Positions 1 to 12,630 are shown, numbered from the stretch's first letter. The stretch: DNA of 64,000 bases from Epiperipatus broadwayi (GCA_028023455.1 JAQFVV010000002.1:33799725-33863724); one strand, 5' to 3'. Numbers and translations: made by a program. Notes: generated by a model from the letters alone, not told the origin.

Positions 1-14
1 CACCTAGATCTTAG

Positions 15-62
15 AAAGTTTTGCCTTGTTTATAAACAATTATGTGCTAGTATAAGAGATAG
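15..62 (+). repeat. Family C SINE-like fragment (right end)
   Basis: The segment holding TTTTGCCTTGTTTATAAACA and GATAGTGATCATGTGATG matches the right end of the complete family C copy at 25226-25537. Only the right-hand part is inside the window, so the left end may be missing or lie outside. The remaining bases to about 570 are AT-rich spacer with no recognisable feature. Confidence 0.6.
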
Positions 63-572
63 TGATCATGTGATGAGTTTCTTAAAACTTTTTAAAGTAT
101 GAAAAATCGATGTTTTTATTTAAATAAAAAGTCTTTAAAATATTATAAGAAAAGATCAATATTTATATCAAACATATTTTTTTCTTTCTTTCACCAGTAG
201 AAAGGTAAGGTATCGATCTGTTATATCTTCAAATTTTCATAACTTTTCAACAAAAATTATCAATAAAATAAAAAAATTCGTTATTATATTTTATCAAATT
301 GGAGAAAGTTTTTACCTCAAAAATAATTAAAAGTAGCTATTTGCCTAATGCCTATTGTTTAATAAGAATTACATTCTTATAACTTTTTAACATGTGAATC
401 TATAACAGATCATAGACTACCAAGGGATAACAGGTTAAATTCAAACCATGACTTCAGAGCTTAGAGGAGATACATTCTTGTCATAAAACAAATACCATTC
501 TAGAATTGCAGTTTTCTATTTACAATTATTACTGAAACACACAGGCTTATTATATACCTGTGTCTATATATG

Positions 573-967
573 TAATATATGGGGTATGTGAGCACAGACT
601 TTCACATGACCCACCACTCTCCACACTATCTCATAACACTGATACACTTGAACATATATATGTTGAAAAGATAAGTAATCACCAATATATGTATTTCATG
701 CTAAACCAGCAATCATCACTTGGTCCAGATTACCATCTCCACACATATATGCTATAAGTGCTCAGATATATATTAAGATAGCCAAACCTCCTACTTTAAT
801 GGACAGGCTTCAATCTACTCCACACTCCAACTCTTCACCCATCCATCCAATTGAAAACCTGATGATGGAATGCTCAAAGGCCACCCTGAGGCCAAGATTA
901 TCAGTGTTATGAGATGATGTGGAGAGTGGTGGGTCATATGAAAGTCTGTGCTCATATACTCTATGTA
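573..967. repeat. Family A inverted-repeat element, copy 1
   Basis: The ends are inverted repeats of about 70 bp: the segment around 573-640 (GAGCACAGACTTTCACATGA) is repeated in reverse complement at about 899-967. Between them lies the shared family A core, including the motifs CATGCTAAACCAGCAATCAT, TTTAATGGACAGGCTTCAAT and CTGATGATGGAATGCTCAAA. The short open frame across 560-757 recurs, with changes, at 13457-13654 and in reverse at 13817-14047, so it is a passenger of the repeat and not a gene. The same arrangement with longer arms is seen at 13465-14010. Confidence 0.75.
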
Positions 968-1197
968 TTACAATTATTAAAACTGAATAACTCTTTAATT
1001 AATAAGATATGTACTGGTCAACTAATACCAGATGGTTAGTTGAAAAAACAATAAATTGACTACCTGAAAAAGCATTGGTATGACGTAAAAATAATTTTAT
1101 CTTATCTGGATACAAGCAATACATCAAGAGCTTACTGCATTGATGCATTAATAAGTGTATTCTCTCATTGCTTATTTGTTAATTTAAAGATATCTAA

Positions 1198-2225
1198 GAT
1201 TTGAAATACAGGCATTCCTATACCTGGAACTTAATATAATTAATGTAAGGGATTTGAACTCAGACTTTCATGCAACCTTCACGTATCCACATTATCCCCT
1301 ACTACTGATACACATGACCACATACATGTAGAAAAGACAAATAATCCCCAATATACATATTTCGTGCTGAACCAGCACTCATCAGTTGGTCCAGATTATC
1401 TTCAATACATACATATAATCAGTAATAAGATAGCAAATCTTCATACTTTAATGGACAGGCTTCAATCTGATCCACTCTCCAACTCTTCAGCTATCCATAT
1501 GATTGAAAATCTGATGATAGAATGCCCAAATCCCATGCTGATGCCAATCTTATTGTTATGCCCATGTTGACCTCGAGTCACGCTGACCTCTCATGTATAG
1601 GACAGTATCCATTTAAGTAGTGAAGAGGGATGGGCAGACTGCAGTCTTAATGTGTACAATTTGAAATACAGGCATTCCTATACCTGGAACTTAATTGTAA
1701 ATATTAGGGATTTGAATTAAGACTTCAAATCCCTTATATTTAAAATTAAGTTCCAGGAATAGGAATGCCTGTATTGCAAATCTTACACATTAAGCCTTCT
1801 ACATTCTGCCCATCCCTCTTCTATGTATTTAAATGGATACTGTCTTATACATGAGGGGTCAGAGTGACTCGAGGTCAACATGGGCATAACAACAATATTG
1901 GCATCCACATAGGATTTAGACATTCTATCATTAGATTTTCAATCTTATAGATGGCTGAAGAGTTGGAGTAGATTGAAACCTGTTCACTAAAGTATGAAGA
2001 TTTGCTATCTTAATATAAACTGAGCACTGATTATATATATGTGTGTGGGGGGGGGGAGATGATAATCTGGTCCAAATGATGAGTGTGGTTCAGCACAAAA
2101 TACATATATTGATGATTATTTATTTTTTCTACACATGTGTGGTCAGGTGTATCAGACAATGAGATAGTGTGGGTAGTTGAAAGTTGCTTGAAAGTCTAAG
2201 TTCAAACCCCCTATATTTAAACATC
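1198..2225. repeat. Family A, ~1 kb near-palindrome with tandem junction
   Basis: Two family A units of about 460-500 bp face each other with the centre near 1700-1735. The left unit runs from GGGATTTGAACTCAGAC (about 1250) to GAAGAGGGATGGGCAG (about 1638). The right unit is its reverse complement and ends with CTAAGTTCAAACCCCC near 2210. The linker TACAGGCATTCCTATACCTG occurs at about 1207 and again at about 1671, a direct repeat with a period of about 463 bp, and is inverted at about 1750-1775. The locus therefore combines direct and inverted repetition. The outer ends carry a B-box-like T-arm motif (GTTCAAA reading inward to outward). Confidence 0.8.
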
Positions 2226-4900
2226 TAAGATAAGGGAAATGCAGAGTTTTCAGAGTCCATTATTAAGTAAGAAGAGGCATTTAATATTAACGAAAAGAAG
2301 TCAAAAGTAAGATAAATGGTGCAAAAACAATAGGCTGCATCATTGAAAATATGATGACAATAAAGCTACTAAAAGAAATTTTAACAGATGATGGGTAAAA
2401 TCCTTAACTGTATTACAAAAGATTTTAAGACACCTAAAAAAAATAAAGTGTGGTATGCTAGAAATAAAGAAATTGTTTTGAGTAACCTGCAATGCAAAAG
2501 TAAGGGAATAAATTTAAAGGTCTTTTAATTCTGTAGTAGGTCAATATTGGCCAAAATGATGATGGTGGTGATACATAGACATATATGTTAGTAGTAATAA
2601 CAAAGCAATTTTGTAAATTAGGATTATCATTAAAGTTTTTGTTGTATACACTTTATGGTTTTTAAAAATAATAAAATATACTGTCCCAAGGATTATTGTA
2701 TATATTGAAAAATCCCAATATATTTTGCAAAAAAAAAAGTGATTGAATTCATATTACTGCATAAAAGCATTGTTCAAAGCAAACAAAGGACATTCTTTTC
2801 TGTCTGTTTTTTTCACTTTTCACATGGTTACAAAAATTATATGCTTTTAATAAAATACTTATTTTTCTCTAAGAATAATATAAAAAAAATATTCAGAAAA
2901 TGTATTGTTATCAAACCTAATAAAAACTTATACATCACCAAATGATTTTATTCAAAATTTATGAATAAGAAGAATTCCATATTGTTTAAGATGTCCAATG
3001 AGTTATCAATAGGATGAAAGCATGCTATGGTATACTATCTAATATAAATAATTAAATGAATTTATTTTCCAGGAGTTCAGAGAAAGTTCAAGGATTTGAA
3101 GTATAAGAACTAAAACCCATCCAGGATCTTCCATTCCAGAATCCAACCCTTTGTTCCTGTTCTAAATCACACAGACAATTCTTAAAATGTATTTTGTCAT
3201 TAATCATTTATTAGGTATATGTGTTTTGGCTATCTAAAGATTGCTTTACTTATATTGTAACGGTCAGAATCGTCTACCTCGCTAACACACTGCATAATTC
3301 AAACCCCAGACCCGAAACTGAACATTCTAGGAGGGGTTGCCTTCTAGATATACTAAGTTCGAATCTAAAGTCCAAATTTCACAGTGCCACCTACGTGATA
3401 ATGCATCTGATGCTACACTAGCATAACCTTTTACCGATGCCTGGTGGTCAGGGAGAAACAAAAGACTCTATACTAAGATAAGTTTGGGTGGCTAATTAAC
3501 GTCTATGGATTTACAAAAGAAATGCAGAAAATATATATATCTAGACCGAGACAGTGATAGGAATCAAATAAAATAAGAGATAAAATTTAGTTTAAAATAA
3601 TTTCACACAATTTATTTATATCAATATATAGATCAAACGCCACTGTCTGCTTATATGAGACAGGGACACGTATTAAGTAATTGTTGGCATTTATATTTCA
3701 GTAGTGACAAAAGGGTTTTAAAACAGAGTGATATATTCTATTCCTCGGGCTAATAGTATTACGATAATGTGCTTGACGAGATAGGAATATGTGCGAGGTG
3801 CTTTGAGTAAATAGACAAGTTTAAGAAAAATATTTGAAATGAAATGTTCTAAAATATTTATTGATCTCGAGAATAGTAACGGACTAAAGCTTACTAAGCA
3901 AACATGGGAATGGGATCAAAGCATTTATTTGAGAATAATAATAGATTTGTATTGGGAGGTCAGTATTGCTGATAGTGAATTTATAAAGTTGGAGGGTGTG
4001 ACTCGTTTAAGTCACGGATGCTTTGTAAAATAAATATAAAATGAAACAATATGAAGATCCGGAATAATTACGGAGGGCATCTCGCCGCTAACCCGTAGGA
4101 AAGTATTTTGACAAAACAGCCAAAACTTAGCGACTGTGTAATGATTGTGTTTAATTCCCAGGGGTGCCATTTGTGAACACCCTCTGCCTGGAAAACTTGC
4201 AATGAGCGAAAGAACGGATTTTGTCGTGTAAAGAATCCTTGGAAAATAAAAACAAAGCGGTCTCAACAACCAATTCATGTACCAGCAATACGAGACTAGT
4301 GTATATAAAAACATACTAAATGGGTTTTACTTGTATTAAGAGAAATGCCCAATCAAATTCCCTGAAATTCATTTAAAAGGGTCCGCACATTCTCGACATC
4401 AATGATGAACTTTATAATTAAAATAGAACACGGTAATTAAAATAAGAAAATGCATGCTTGCGGGTTTGAAAAGTAAGTATAGATTTATATACACAATCAT
4501 GCATTTGGGGACACATTTAATCATTGACTTCGCACATACTCTTATATTAGATTAAAATCAATAACATGTAGATTTTAAACTATGTGATTATGTTACATTA
4601 AAGAAAAGAATCACCCTCGAACGAGTGATTTGCAAGACAATAAAATTGGGAAATTATAAATTTAAAATATGCCTTAATAGCGGCGTCTTATTTTCAATAG
4701 AGGGAATAGTTCACTCGGTCAAAGACGATTCTGACACATTATCATAATAAAATAAAAGAAAGCTTTATAAATAGAAAATATTAACCCAAGGATAGAGCAA
4801 AATGTTGAGTATATTTAAATACATGAAAGAAATACATAATGAAGTTGTGAAATATAAGGAAACAATGTTAAATAGCTATAGCATGTTAGTTAGTGATCAC
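2226..4900. other. Low-copy AT-rich spacer, no gene recognised
   Basis: Small open frames here (for example 2739-2945, 3221-3421, 3839-4033 plus; 4012-4314 minus) have no family resemblance I recognise. The stretch 3220-4300 is somewhat richer in G+C than its surroundings and holds a few non-repetitive motifs, including a B-box-like AAGTTCGAATCTAA near 3356, but no tRNA fold could be supported. It may be unique host DNA. Confidence 0.5.
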
Positions 4901-4972
4901 AAGAGCGCTTGGGTTAATTTAGGTTACCTCTGGAGAAGCATTTGCAGGTAGATGTTCGGCAGGTTTTATAAT

Positions 4973-5089
4973 TCAGCAGCAAAATCTGGAATGTTCATAT
5001 TTGGCAGCGGCAGCAGCAGCTTCGGGATCCGTGTGATAAATTTTGATGGTATGGAGCAGCGGCTGGCTATTCCGATGGGACATAGCCAT
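4973..5089 (-). CDS. Possible short coding exon in a GC-richer island (unrecognised)
   Basis: On the minus strand an ATG at 5089 opens a 38-codon frame ending at TGA 4973. It begins MAMSHRNSQPLL and contains a run of six alanines (DPEAAAAAAKYE) before a Cys-Cys end. The plus strand of the same segment is also open (4952-5134, a Gly/Ser-rich peptide), so coding strand is undecided. What supports function is compositional: about 150 bp of balanced GC inside very AT-rich DNA, with no second copy in the window. A CCAGAG/GTAACC donor-like site lies downstream on the minus strand. GC-rich islands can also be regulatory. I do not recognise the peptide. Confidence 0.2.
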   Translation of the reverse strand: MAMSHRNSQPLLHTIKIYHTDPEAAAAAAKYEHSRFCC

Positions 5090-5099
5090 CTTAAACGCC

Positions 5100-6005
5100 T
5101 CTACTCGGACATGTCAAGGTTAGCAAATTATTAGAATTTTAGAACAACTCAGAAACTTTTAGACAACTCAGAATTCTTTAAAAGCTTAGACCTTTCAGAG
5201 CTTAGAATAGCTTAGAATGGAGAACAAAAGAAAAACATCCTTTTTATAGTAAAATTTAACAATAGATTTGTCCTGGGGCATACAAAATTATTGGACTTAT
5301 CTGCTGTAATTAAATCTATCCGAATGTCTAAAGGAATTCAACATTAATTAATTTCTTTTGTTAACTTCCCCGTCGACATTCGAATTACAAACTAGATTTA
5401 ATTAAAATTGCTGCTACTAATTAAAGAAAACTTAAGTGGACAGCTGCTGTTTTTAGATAAACTTATATAATTAAACTATTGTCCCTCATTTATGTTAACA
5501 GAAATATTTGGGATGATTTTTATCAAATAAAACGAAAATTATTTTATTTTAAATTGTAATATTTGAATCTATCTACTAAACGAATCTTTACTAAAGGAAT
5601 TTTATTTTAAATCAAAATATATTACGACGGTAATATATTTGTAAATAGATCCAAACAAAATAACTAACAATTTATAATTTTGATATGTTTTAAAATGGAT
5701 ATCATAGTGTGTGCGCAATTACGACTTATATAACTTACTTTTTAATAAATGTAAATTATGTGAACAAATACATAATTCCTAATATTTTATTTGGGAATAA
5801 GTTATATATATAATATGAGCATTGTGCTCGTGGTTTAAAATTAGGTGGGATTTTCGGTATATAAGTGTATTGCAGACATACTACGATAGATTGGGGTTCA
5901 AACTAAGGTATGAGGGTAGGAAGTAGGTGAGAAAAGGTGAAACGAAGATCTGCAAAGCAGACCTTACTGTTTCAATCTATATAGTTCTATTTTCTCATGG
6001 ATAAA
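5100..6005. other. AT-rich spacer with a short degenerate internal repeat
   Basis: From about 5140 to 5215 the words CTTTTAGACAACTCAGAA and CTTAGA recur several times in degenerate form, a small minisatellite-like patch. The remainder is AT-rich with no gene or family A-F repeat recognised. Confidence 0.4.
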
Positions 6006-6339
6006 TAATGAATTCATAGTATTATTTCTGGGAGCTTCCATGTAATAAAACATATAATAGCTAAATAGCTGATGTTTCAGTACAATAACAAGTACTTTCC
6101 TCAGAGCTTCTTCATTCTCAAATTATAAGAATGTGTGTGGTAAGATTTGATATCATTATTTTTTTTCCTTTATTATTTTCTCCTCAATCTCAAATTCTAT
6201 TGGTTGAGAAGTTTTAAAAAACATTTTATTCTCCAATAGCTGTTTGCAAATATTGTTGATTTTCTTTAATTCATACTTTTCATTTATGCTTTTAGGCTTT
6301 TTAAAAATATCTGTAGCTTCCCTTAGCAATTCTGGTCAC

Positions 6340-7015
6340 ATTATTCAATTAATGGTAGAATGTGTGTTTTATTAAAATTGATGTCGTGGTTAGTTAATTT
6401 AATGTGTGAATAAATGGCTGATGAATTAGATTTTTCTCTAACTCTCAAAATGTGTTCTTTCTTTTTTATGTTTATTCTATGATTGGTCTATCTAATATAT
6501 GAATGTAAACAAGCTCCACATAGACTTTCATATACACCATGACACTCCAAAGGAATTTAATCTTTAGGGTGTGGAAATATTTCATTATTTTTTTCAAATG
6601 TAGTATAAATTGTGTGGATATTATTTTTCTTTAAAACATTAACAGTTTTACCAGTTACTCCCTTTATATATGGCAGAATAGTCTTAATTTTTGAAGTCTC
6701 AACAATTTTTTTCTTATTATATAAAGAAGCCCTATTAATAATCCTGCGATCAAAACCATTATGAAGATGCATTTTTTTTTTTTGTAGAATAGATAACTTG
6801 GTGAAAATGGCTGTCATCAGAAAGTCTCTTAGTTTTATCTAACAATGTCTTTGCCACTCAAAATAATTGTGCTGGATGGTGATAAGCAGACAAATGTAGT
6901 CATCTCCAAGTGTGTTTGATTTCCATATATACTGTGGGATTCTTTTTTTTTTTCCAATTAAAAGATTTAAGAATGGAAGTTGATTATTATTTTCTTCTTT
7001 CATAATAAATTTTAG
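6340..7015 (-). pseudogene. PLE polyprotein fragment: end of RT, linker, GIY-YIG endonuclease
   Basis: Reading down the minus strand from about 7010, the frame gives QLPFLNLLI, which matches the LPFLD block after the PLE catalytic YxDD. Then come GDDYICLL, a linker with LPYIKGVTGKTVNVLKKNN and FPHPKD, and the endonuclease start GVYESLCGACLHSYIR. The last piece aligns with the GVYxxxCxxCxxxYIGxT signature of PLE GIY-YIG domains, with the YIG glycine replaced by Arg. At least three in-frame stops interrupt it: one after WQRHC, one before IPLECHG and one after HSYIR. The open part between the first two stops is 6557-6817. It is a dead fragment lacking the N-terminal half and the RT catalytic motif. 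Assignment rests on motif recognition and not on a search. Confidence 0.7.
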
Positions 7016-7058
7016 TTGTTGTGAAAAAACTTAAGAAAATTAAAAATTTATCAAGAGC

Positions 7059-7286
7059 ATGCGTTACCATGAGGCAAAGAATAAAGGTATCATCAAATTA
7101 AATAACCATGGCATCAGTTTTAATAAAGCATATATTCTGACAAAAATTGAACAATATGACTGGAGAGGGAAAGTTATAGAGATTTTTAAAAAGCCTAAGA
7201 GCATAAATGAAAAGTATGAATTAAAGAAAATTAATAATATTTGGAAAAAGCTATTGGAGAATAAAATATTTTTTAAAACTTCTTAA
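7059..7286 (+). pseudogene. PLE endonuclease C-terminal fragment (plus copy)
   Basis: This 75-codon frame ends KKPKSINEKYELKKINN...FFKTS. The same peptide, slightly diverged, is encoded on the minus strand at about 6220-6310, showing it to be the C-terminus of the same PLE family. Upstream residues HEAKNKGIIKLNNHGISFN align with the minus-strand continuation SHIKLTNHDINFN. It lacks the GIY and YIG motifs, so it is a 5'-truncated remnant. It forms the right arm of the inverted pair. Confidence 0.65.
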
Positions 7287-7484
7287 CTAATTGAATTTTA
7301 GAATGAGGAGAAAATAGCAAAAGAAAAATATAGTGATTTTAAATCTCACCACACACATTCTCATGATTTTAAAAAGAAAAAACTCTGAGGAAAGTACTTG
7401 TTATTGTACTGAAACATTTGCTATTTAGCTATTATATTTTTATTTCACAGAAGCTCCCAGAAATAATACTATGAATCCATTTTA

Positions 7485-9685
7485 TATATATATATTGTAA
7501 CCATATTGCAACAGGTTTACTGCAGGGAGTGATGGAAATCATCAATTTACTGTCACAATCTATAAACATACAATCGGCTTTGGAATTCATTATAAGTAAT
7601 ATATAAATTATAAAAATTATATCACCAGCAATAATCATTAAGAGACTCAACTGTTACCCCTTGTGATTGGAATTAAAAGAATCACAAATGAAACAGGTTA
7701 ATCACATCTAGCCAATTCCAAACTTAGCACATAACGTAAAAGCCATCATCAAGAATTCATTTGGATACATGCTGAACATAACTAGTAATAAACATAAAAA
7801 AAATTCTGGATAATTATATTAATGTTGATCATCAATAATGATCTGGTAATATGGTATTATGAAGTTACTGGCTAACAATAAACTAATAATCAAATTTATA
7901 GAATAAAGTATGTGCACTTTAAAGAGGATATTTACCTTGTGTTATTCAGAGATTTTTCTGGATATATATATAGAAAATACCATTAGTTTAGAACAGTTTG
8001 GGATCACAGGACTATGGGAATTGTGACAATAAGTAAGAAAAAATATACATTATAAAACTTAATCTATTCTAGTATTAAATAACTTCAGTGGAATCATTTA
8101 CACCAGTGATTGATACATTTATTAATTAGAAATTAAAAATAAAGTTAAACATCTGTTAAGTTCACTATACCACCAACTTATCATTCTGATTTTGATTTAC
8201 AAATAGATGTTATTTTTATAAATTGATAAATTTAAACAATCAAATTTATAAAGATACACAAACGAATAGTTTACATGACTCACGTGACTATCTAATAATT
8301 AAAATATTCCAATTATTAATAAACCAATATAAACCATTCTCTTTCAATGTAGAAATAATGACTGATTTTAGATATATATGTGTAGATACATGCACTCTAT
8401 AATATTCTAATAATATGTCATTTATCAGAATTTCAATAAAACTGTAGATGTTATTTTATGTTAACAATATACTAAGGATTAAATGGTTAACATATATGTA
8501 ATATGTGCACACACACACGTGCTTTTTTAAATATAAAAATAAAATCTTTTGAATTAATAATTCTAAATTTGCATTTAAAATTATATTTAATTATATCTTG
8601 TTTATTTATAATCTGGAGTTTCATTAGTTATTAAATAACATGTTGTTCAGTCCATTATAATTTTTCTGAGGCCAAAACAACTTTTAAAAATCATAATAAT
8701 AATACATTGTCTTTTATCCTTTGGAGATTTTTAATTCTTGTCTAGAAATATCAGATATTTTTTTATGTATGACTTGATTTATTTTTTTAATTTCTAGATA
8801 ATTTATTTAACAGTTGTTTACTTTTAAAAAGAAATCATTATAGTAGAAAATCTTCCACTATAGAAAAATTAAATATTATTTTCTTGGACAACAAAATAAA
8901 TCTTAATTTGCAATGTTAAAGTTTAAATAATATGTCAATATATTGTCTATTCACCAGTTAGTTAATTCTGTTTGAGTTTCATATCTTTTTCATCAAATAG
9001 ATATCTTGCATGAACAGTATATACATGACTGGCAGTAACTTCTTTTATTTGTGGTGGTAATATATATAAAGTAACATTATAAACAACATAAGACTAAAGT
9101 CTCACGATTGGCTTCCAATGGTAATGTTCAAGATAAAAGCAGTAAACTGGCTTCTTTTTGTTCAGATCTACTATTTTGATAGTCACAGGAATACTGACCA
9201 ACCTCAACTTTGTTCAACTTCAATAATTTGGTGGATTTTAGTCAGACAAATAGACCATTGTATGCATACAGATTATGAACCACAAAATATGTTGTCCCTT
9301 ACTTTTATGTGAGTTCAAAATTGACCATTATGAAACTAGCATCTGCCATTGTGCATTCTCCCTTACCTAATAATTTAATAATAATTATTACATATGTATC
9401 CACTACTTATAGATATACTAAGGTATATAAAAACAGCATAATTAAATATTTTCCATCTTGACTAATAATTTAATTGCATCATCCTGCTTTTCAATATTCG
9501 TTCATTAAAATTAATTAGTTAAAATTTTCTTAATATCTTAATTAAAATAGATTGATCCAATTGAGGTATATTGTAAAGAAAAAATACCATATTTTCCCCA
9601 AATATTTTCTTTTCTTTATTATAGTAAATATTTTACAATTTTGACAAAATTAGAAAAGTCAATAATATTTTAATAAAATTTATCT
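7485..9685. other. AT-rich spacer, no gene recognised
   Basis: No repeat family or protein signature could be supported here. It contains short (CA)n at about 8508-8519 and an isolated 64-codon frame at 9118-9312 without recognisable motifs. The frame lies in a patch of slightly higher complexity (about 9090-9330), which might be old unique sequence or an unrecognised repeat. Confidence 0.4.
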
Positions 9686-9687
9686 TC

Positions 9688-11600
9688 ATCATTTAACCAT
9701 TATGGATCCACTTCAGGATGAAGGTCTCTCCAAGTTCAATCCATATTTTCTAATCTTTAATCTCTCTTCTCCATTTCACCTCAACACATTTCCTTATTTT
9801 ACCCATCCATCTCACAGATGATCTTTTTCTTAGTCTTTTACAATCTCTTAAAATCAATTTTAATATTTCAACTGCCCATCTATTGTTATCTTTTCTAGAA
9901 ATATATCTGTCCCAACTATGGTATCTTAATTCTTTCAATGATATCAGAAACACCTGTTTGTTCTCTCACTCATGTATTTCATTTTTGATCTCATTTCCTT
10001 ATTATGCATCTCTCAATACTTTGTTGAGAGATCTGATGTCTCTATATTGCTCTTCCAATTAAATGTCTAAGTCTGAGATTTATAAGTAAGAACTAATAAA
10101 TACGTTTATTAAAAACTTTCCTTTTCAGACACCTTTTAATATTAAGTTATTTCTACCAAAAGTACTCCAACCAAGTTTAATTCTGTGGTTAATTTCATCC
10201 ATTATGATTCCATATGTAACTCAATATTATCAATTTTTTATTTCTTTCTTTTGAGAAAATCCATTAAACATTACTTTAGTCTTTTTAACATTTACCTTTA
10301 ATCCTACTTTCTTATTTTCATCTGATAGTTTTTGCAACATTTCCTGAAGTTCTGAAGCAGTATTTCCAAAAATAGCTTCATCATCTGAAAAATCTAGATG
10401 ACTTAAATAATCTCTATTTATTTTTAATCCCTTAGCTTCCCATTTTAATCCACAAAATGCTTTTTTCCAGCACTGCTGTAAAAAGTTTTGGAGCTATGGA
10501 GTCATTCTGTCATACACCCTTCTTGATGTTAATCTTCTTAGCATCATAATATAATCTAATTGTTGCTGCTTTTCAAAATATGACAATATCCTATCCTGGG
10601 TCTATATCTTGATGATCTAATGCTTTATCCCTGAAGAAATGCTTCTAGAATCAAATACCTTTTCATAACCTACAATTCCAAAGCATAATGGCAACTCATA
10701 TTCATTGATCCTTTCTATAACTTCTCTCAATATTTGGATATGATCCATTGTATCCAGTTTGTTCTTTTGATTGTTTAAAATTCAAAGTTCACTTTGGACG
10801 AATTGTAATTATTTTGGTAAAATTTTTGCATAGAACTGATAAAAAAGTTTGATAGGTCTGTAATTTCTAACATCTTTTTATCACTTGTTTTAAATATTAA
10901 TATTAATACTGCAGTCTTCCAATCATCTGGTATCTCTATCATTTAGACATTTGGTATATAACTTTGCCAAAAAGGTTGTACTTTTTCATTTGCTGCTTTT
11001 AAAATATTGATCATAATTTCATCATTATCTGAAGCTTTTCCTTTCTTAATAAATTTAATTGCATGTCTCACTTTTTCATTTAAAATCCTGAGAAATTTAA
11101 AAGCTATAATAGATGTAGGAGGCACTTGTTCTTTATTACTTTATAATTACTTATAGAACACTTCTATCCATTTCATGATGTCATTTCTCTTTTCAGTAAT
11201 AATTCCTTTTTTTTTCCTTATTGTAAATATAAATTTCCTACCAATTCCAAAATATTGTTTTATACTTTTGAGATTGTTATTCTCTTCTATAGCTTTCCTT
11301 GCTAATTCATAATTATATTTTCTTATATCAATATCAACTCTTTGTTGCACCGTTTTACTAAATTTGAGATATTCAATCCTTTATAATGCATCTTTTTTTT
11401 TATATCTTCATATTTTTTTTTCTTCATAAATTCTCTGATCTCAGTAGAAATTTTGTTGGTCAATTGCTGCTTTTTTTCTACCTGTTACCTTTGTTACAGT
11501 TTTTAAAAGTGGATCAGTTATCTTTTTATTGATTTTGTTAAAATCTGAATCATGTTCGAAATCTGTTAATATTTGAAAACGATTTGCTAAGTTCTAATAA
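9688..11600 (-). pseudogene. RTE-type LINE, 5'-truncated and decayed copy
   Basis: The 3' end of the family (GGATCCACTTCAGGATGAAGG in minus reading, just inside CATCATTTAACCATTA) lies at about 9690. Homology with the full-length copies continues to about 11600, the end of the endonuclease region. Open pieces include 9750-9953 (C-terminus: SWDRYISRKDNNRW, RRKRSSVRWMGKIRK-like), 10943-11125 (KAIKFIKKGKASDNDE, the segment before the RT core) and 11147-11350 (linker). Many stops and frameshifts interrupt it. The TGA-repeat 3' tail is eroded. It is one of the older copies by visible decay. Confidence 0.8.
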
Positions 11601-11844
11601 AAATATCTGTATTAATTAAATTCTCTCTTTTTTTTTACTATATTTGATTTTAATTAATTTATAATATTTTGAATATCAATATTATTATTTAGTCATTTTT
11701 CATTATTCCAGGGTATATATTTTAAATGAATCTCTCCAGTATATTTTGTTTGTTTTGAATTGTCCTTTCTCTTTCAAACTTTATTATGCACATGCAATCT
11801 TCTATGTTATGTGCTAAGAGACCAATTATATATATATATAAAAC

Positions 11845-12015
11845 TATAAGGGACTTGAACTCAGACTTTCAAGCTCCCTATAGCTATCCAATCCATCTTA
11901 TACAACTGATACACATGATCACATATATATGAAAAGGTAAATAATCATATGTATTGGTTGTATAAGAAGAATTGGATAGCTATAGGGAGCTTGAAAGTGA
12001 TGAGTTTAAGATACT
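11845..12015. repeat. Family A mini-palindrome
   Basis: Both ends are the outer end of family A in opposite orientation: AAGGGACTTGAACTCAGAC at about 11850 and its mirrored form (GCTTGAAAGTGATGAG) near 12000. The arms include GGGAGCTTGAAAG, AGCTATAGGG and the TATACAACTGATACAC/GTGTATCxxTTGTATA block. The core is deleted, leaving roughly 75-bp arms. Confidence 0.65.
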
Positions 12016-12112
12016 TATAATTACAATAAGTTTAGTATAGAAAATTTATATGAATCTAAATATTATATATTTATGAACAGCAAAAAGTATATAAATTAAC
12101 TAAATGAAATAT

Positions 12113-12630
12113 ATATATATCATTAACCATTATCAATCCACTGCAGGATGAAGGTCTTTCCAAGTTTAATCCATCTTTTCTGATCTTTAGCTTCTCTTCT
12201 CCACATCACCCCTGCACACTTTCTTATTTCATTCATCCATCTCACATGTGGTCTCTTTCTGGGTCTTTTACAATCTCTTGGAATCCAGTTTAAGATTTCA
12301 ATTGTTCATCTACTATCATCTCTTCTAGCAATATATCCAGCCCAACTCCACTTCAGTCTTTTAATTTTTTCAATGAGGTCAGTAACACCTGTTTGTTCTC
12401 TTAACCATACATTGCGTTTTCAATCTCTTCTTGTTACTCCCAACATGCATCTCTCCATGCTTCTTTGAGTGGTCTGAAGTCTCTGAATTGCTCTTCTATT
12501 ACGTGTCCAAGTCTCAGATCCATAAGTAAGAACTGGTAAAACACATTTGTTAAAAACCTTCCTTTTCAAACACATAGGCATATTTCCTTTTAGTATCAAG
12601 TTATTTCTACCAAAAGCACTCCAACCAAGT
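12113..12630 (-). mobile_element. RTE-type LINE, short 3' fragment
   Basis: The minus strand starts inside the RT C-terminal region (TTGGTTGGAGTGCTTTTGGTAG, about 12625) and runs to the family 3' end at about 12125 (GTGGATTGATAATGGTTAATGA). The tail abuts (TA)n at 12108-12120. It encodes parts of the C-terminal block (WxGxIARRDD, KRPRKRPHVRWM equivalents) but with stops. The 5' truncation at about 12630 is typical of incomplete target-primed reverse transcription. Confidence 0.8.

Larger units (their letters stand above)
6010..7480. mobile_element. Penelope-like element, head-to-head inverted pair
   Basis: Two 5'-truncated copies of a Penelope-like retroelement face away from each other with their 3' ends outward. 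The minus copy covers about 7040 down to 6010 and the plus copy about 7050 to 7480. The outer arms are near-complementary: the segment around 6010-6120 (ATAGTATTATTTCTGGGAGC, CTAAATAGC, CAAGTACTTTCCTCAGAG) recurs in reverse at about 7380-7480. The next arms, around 6160-6300 and 7190-7330, encode the same C-terminal peptide. PLEs are RT elements with a GIY-YIG endonuclease, often found as partial inverted or tandem copies; the inverted layout here fits that known habit. Confidence 0.75.

Noticed and set aside
560-757. Recurring small peptide (IYVIYGVCEHRLSHDPP type) at several loci
   Set aside because: It follows family A repeats on either strand and varies with them; no start context or conserved frame independent of the repeat, so not a peptide gene family.
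3275-3370. Possible tRNA gene (B-box-like AAGTTCGAATCTAA)
   Set aside because: No complementary acceptor and anticodon stems could be drawn around it.
4012-4314. 100-codon minus-strand frame
   Set aside because: No family motif or splice context; peptide looks like chance translation. Kept only as part of a low-copy region.
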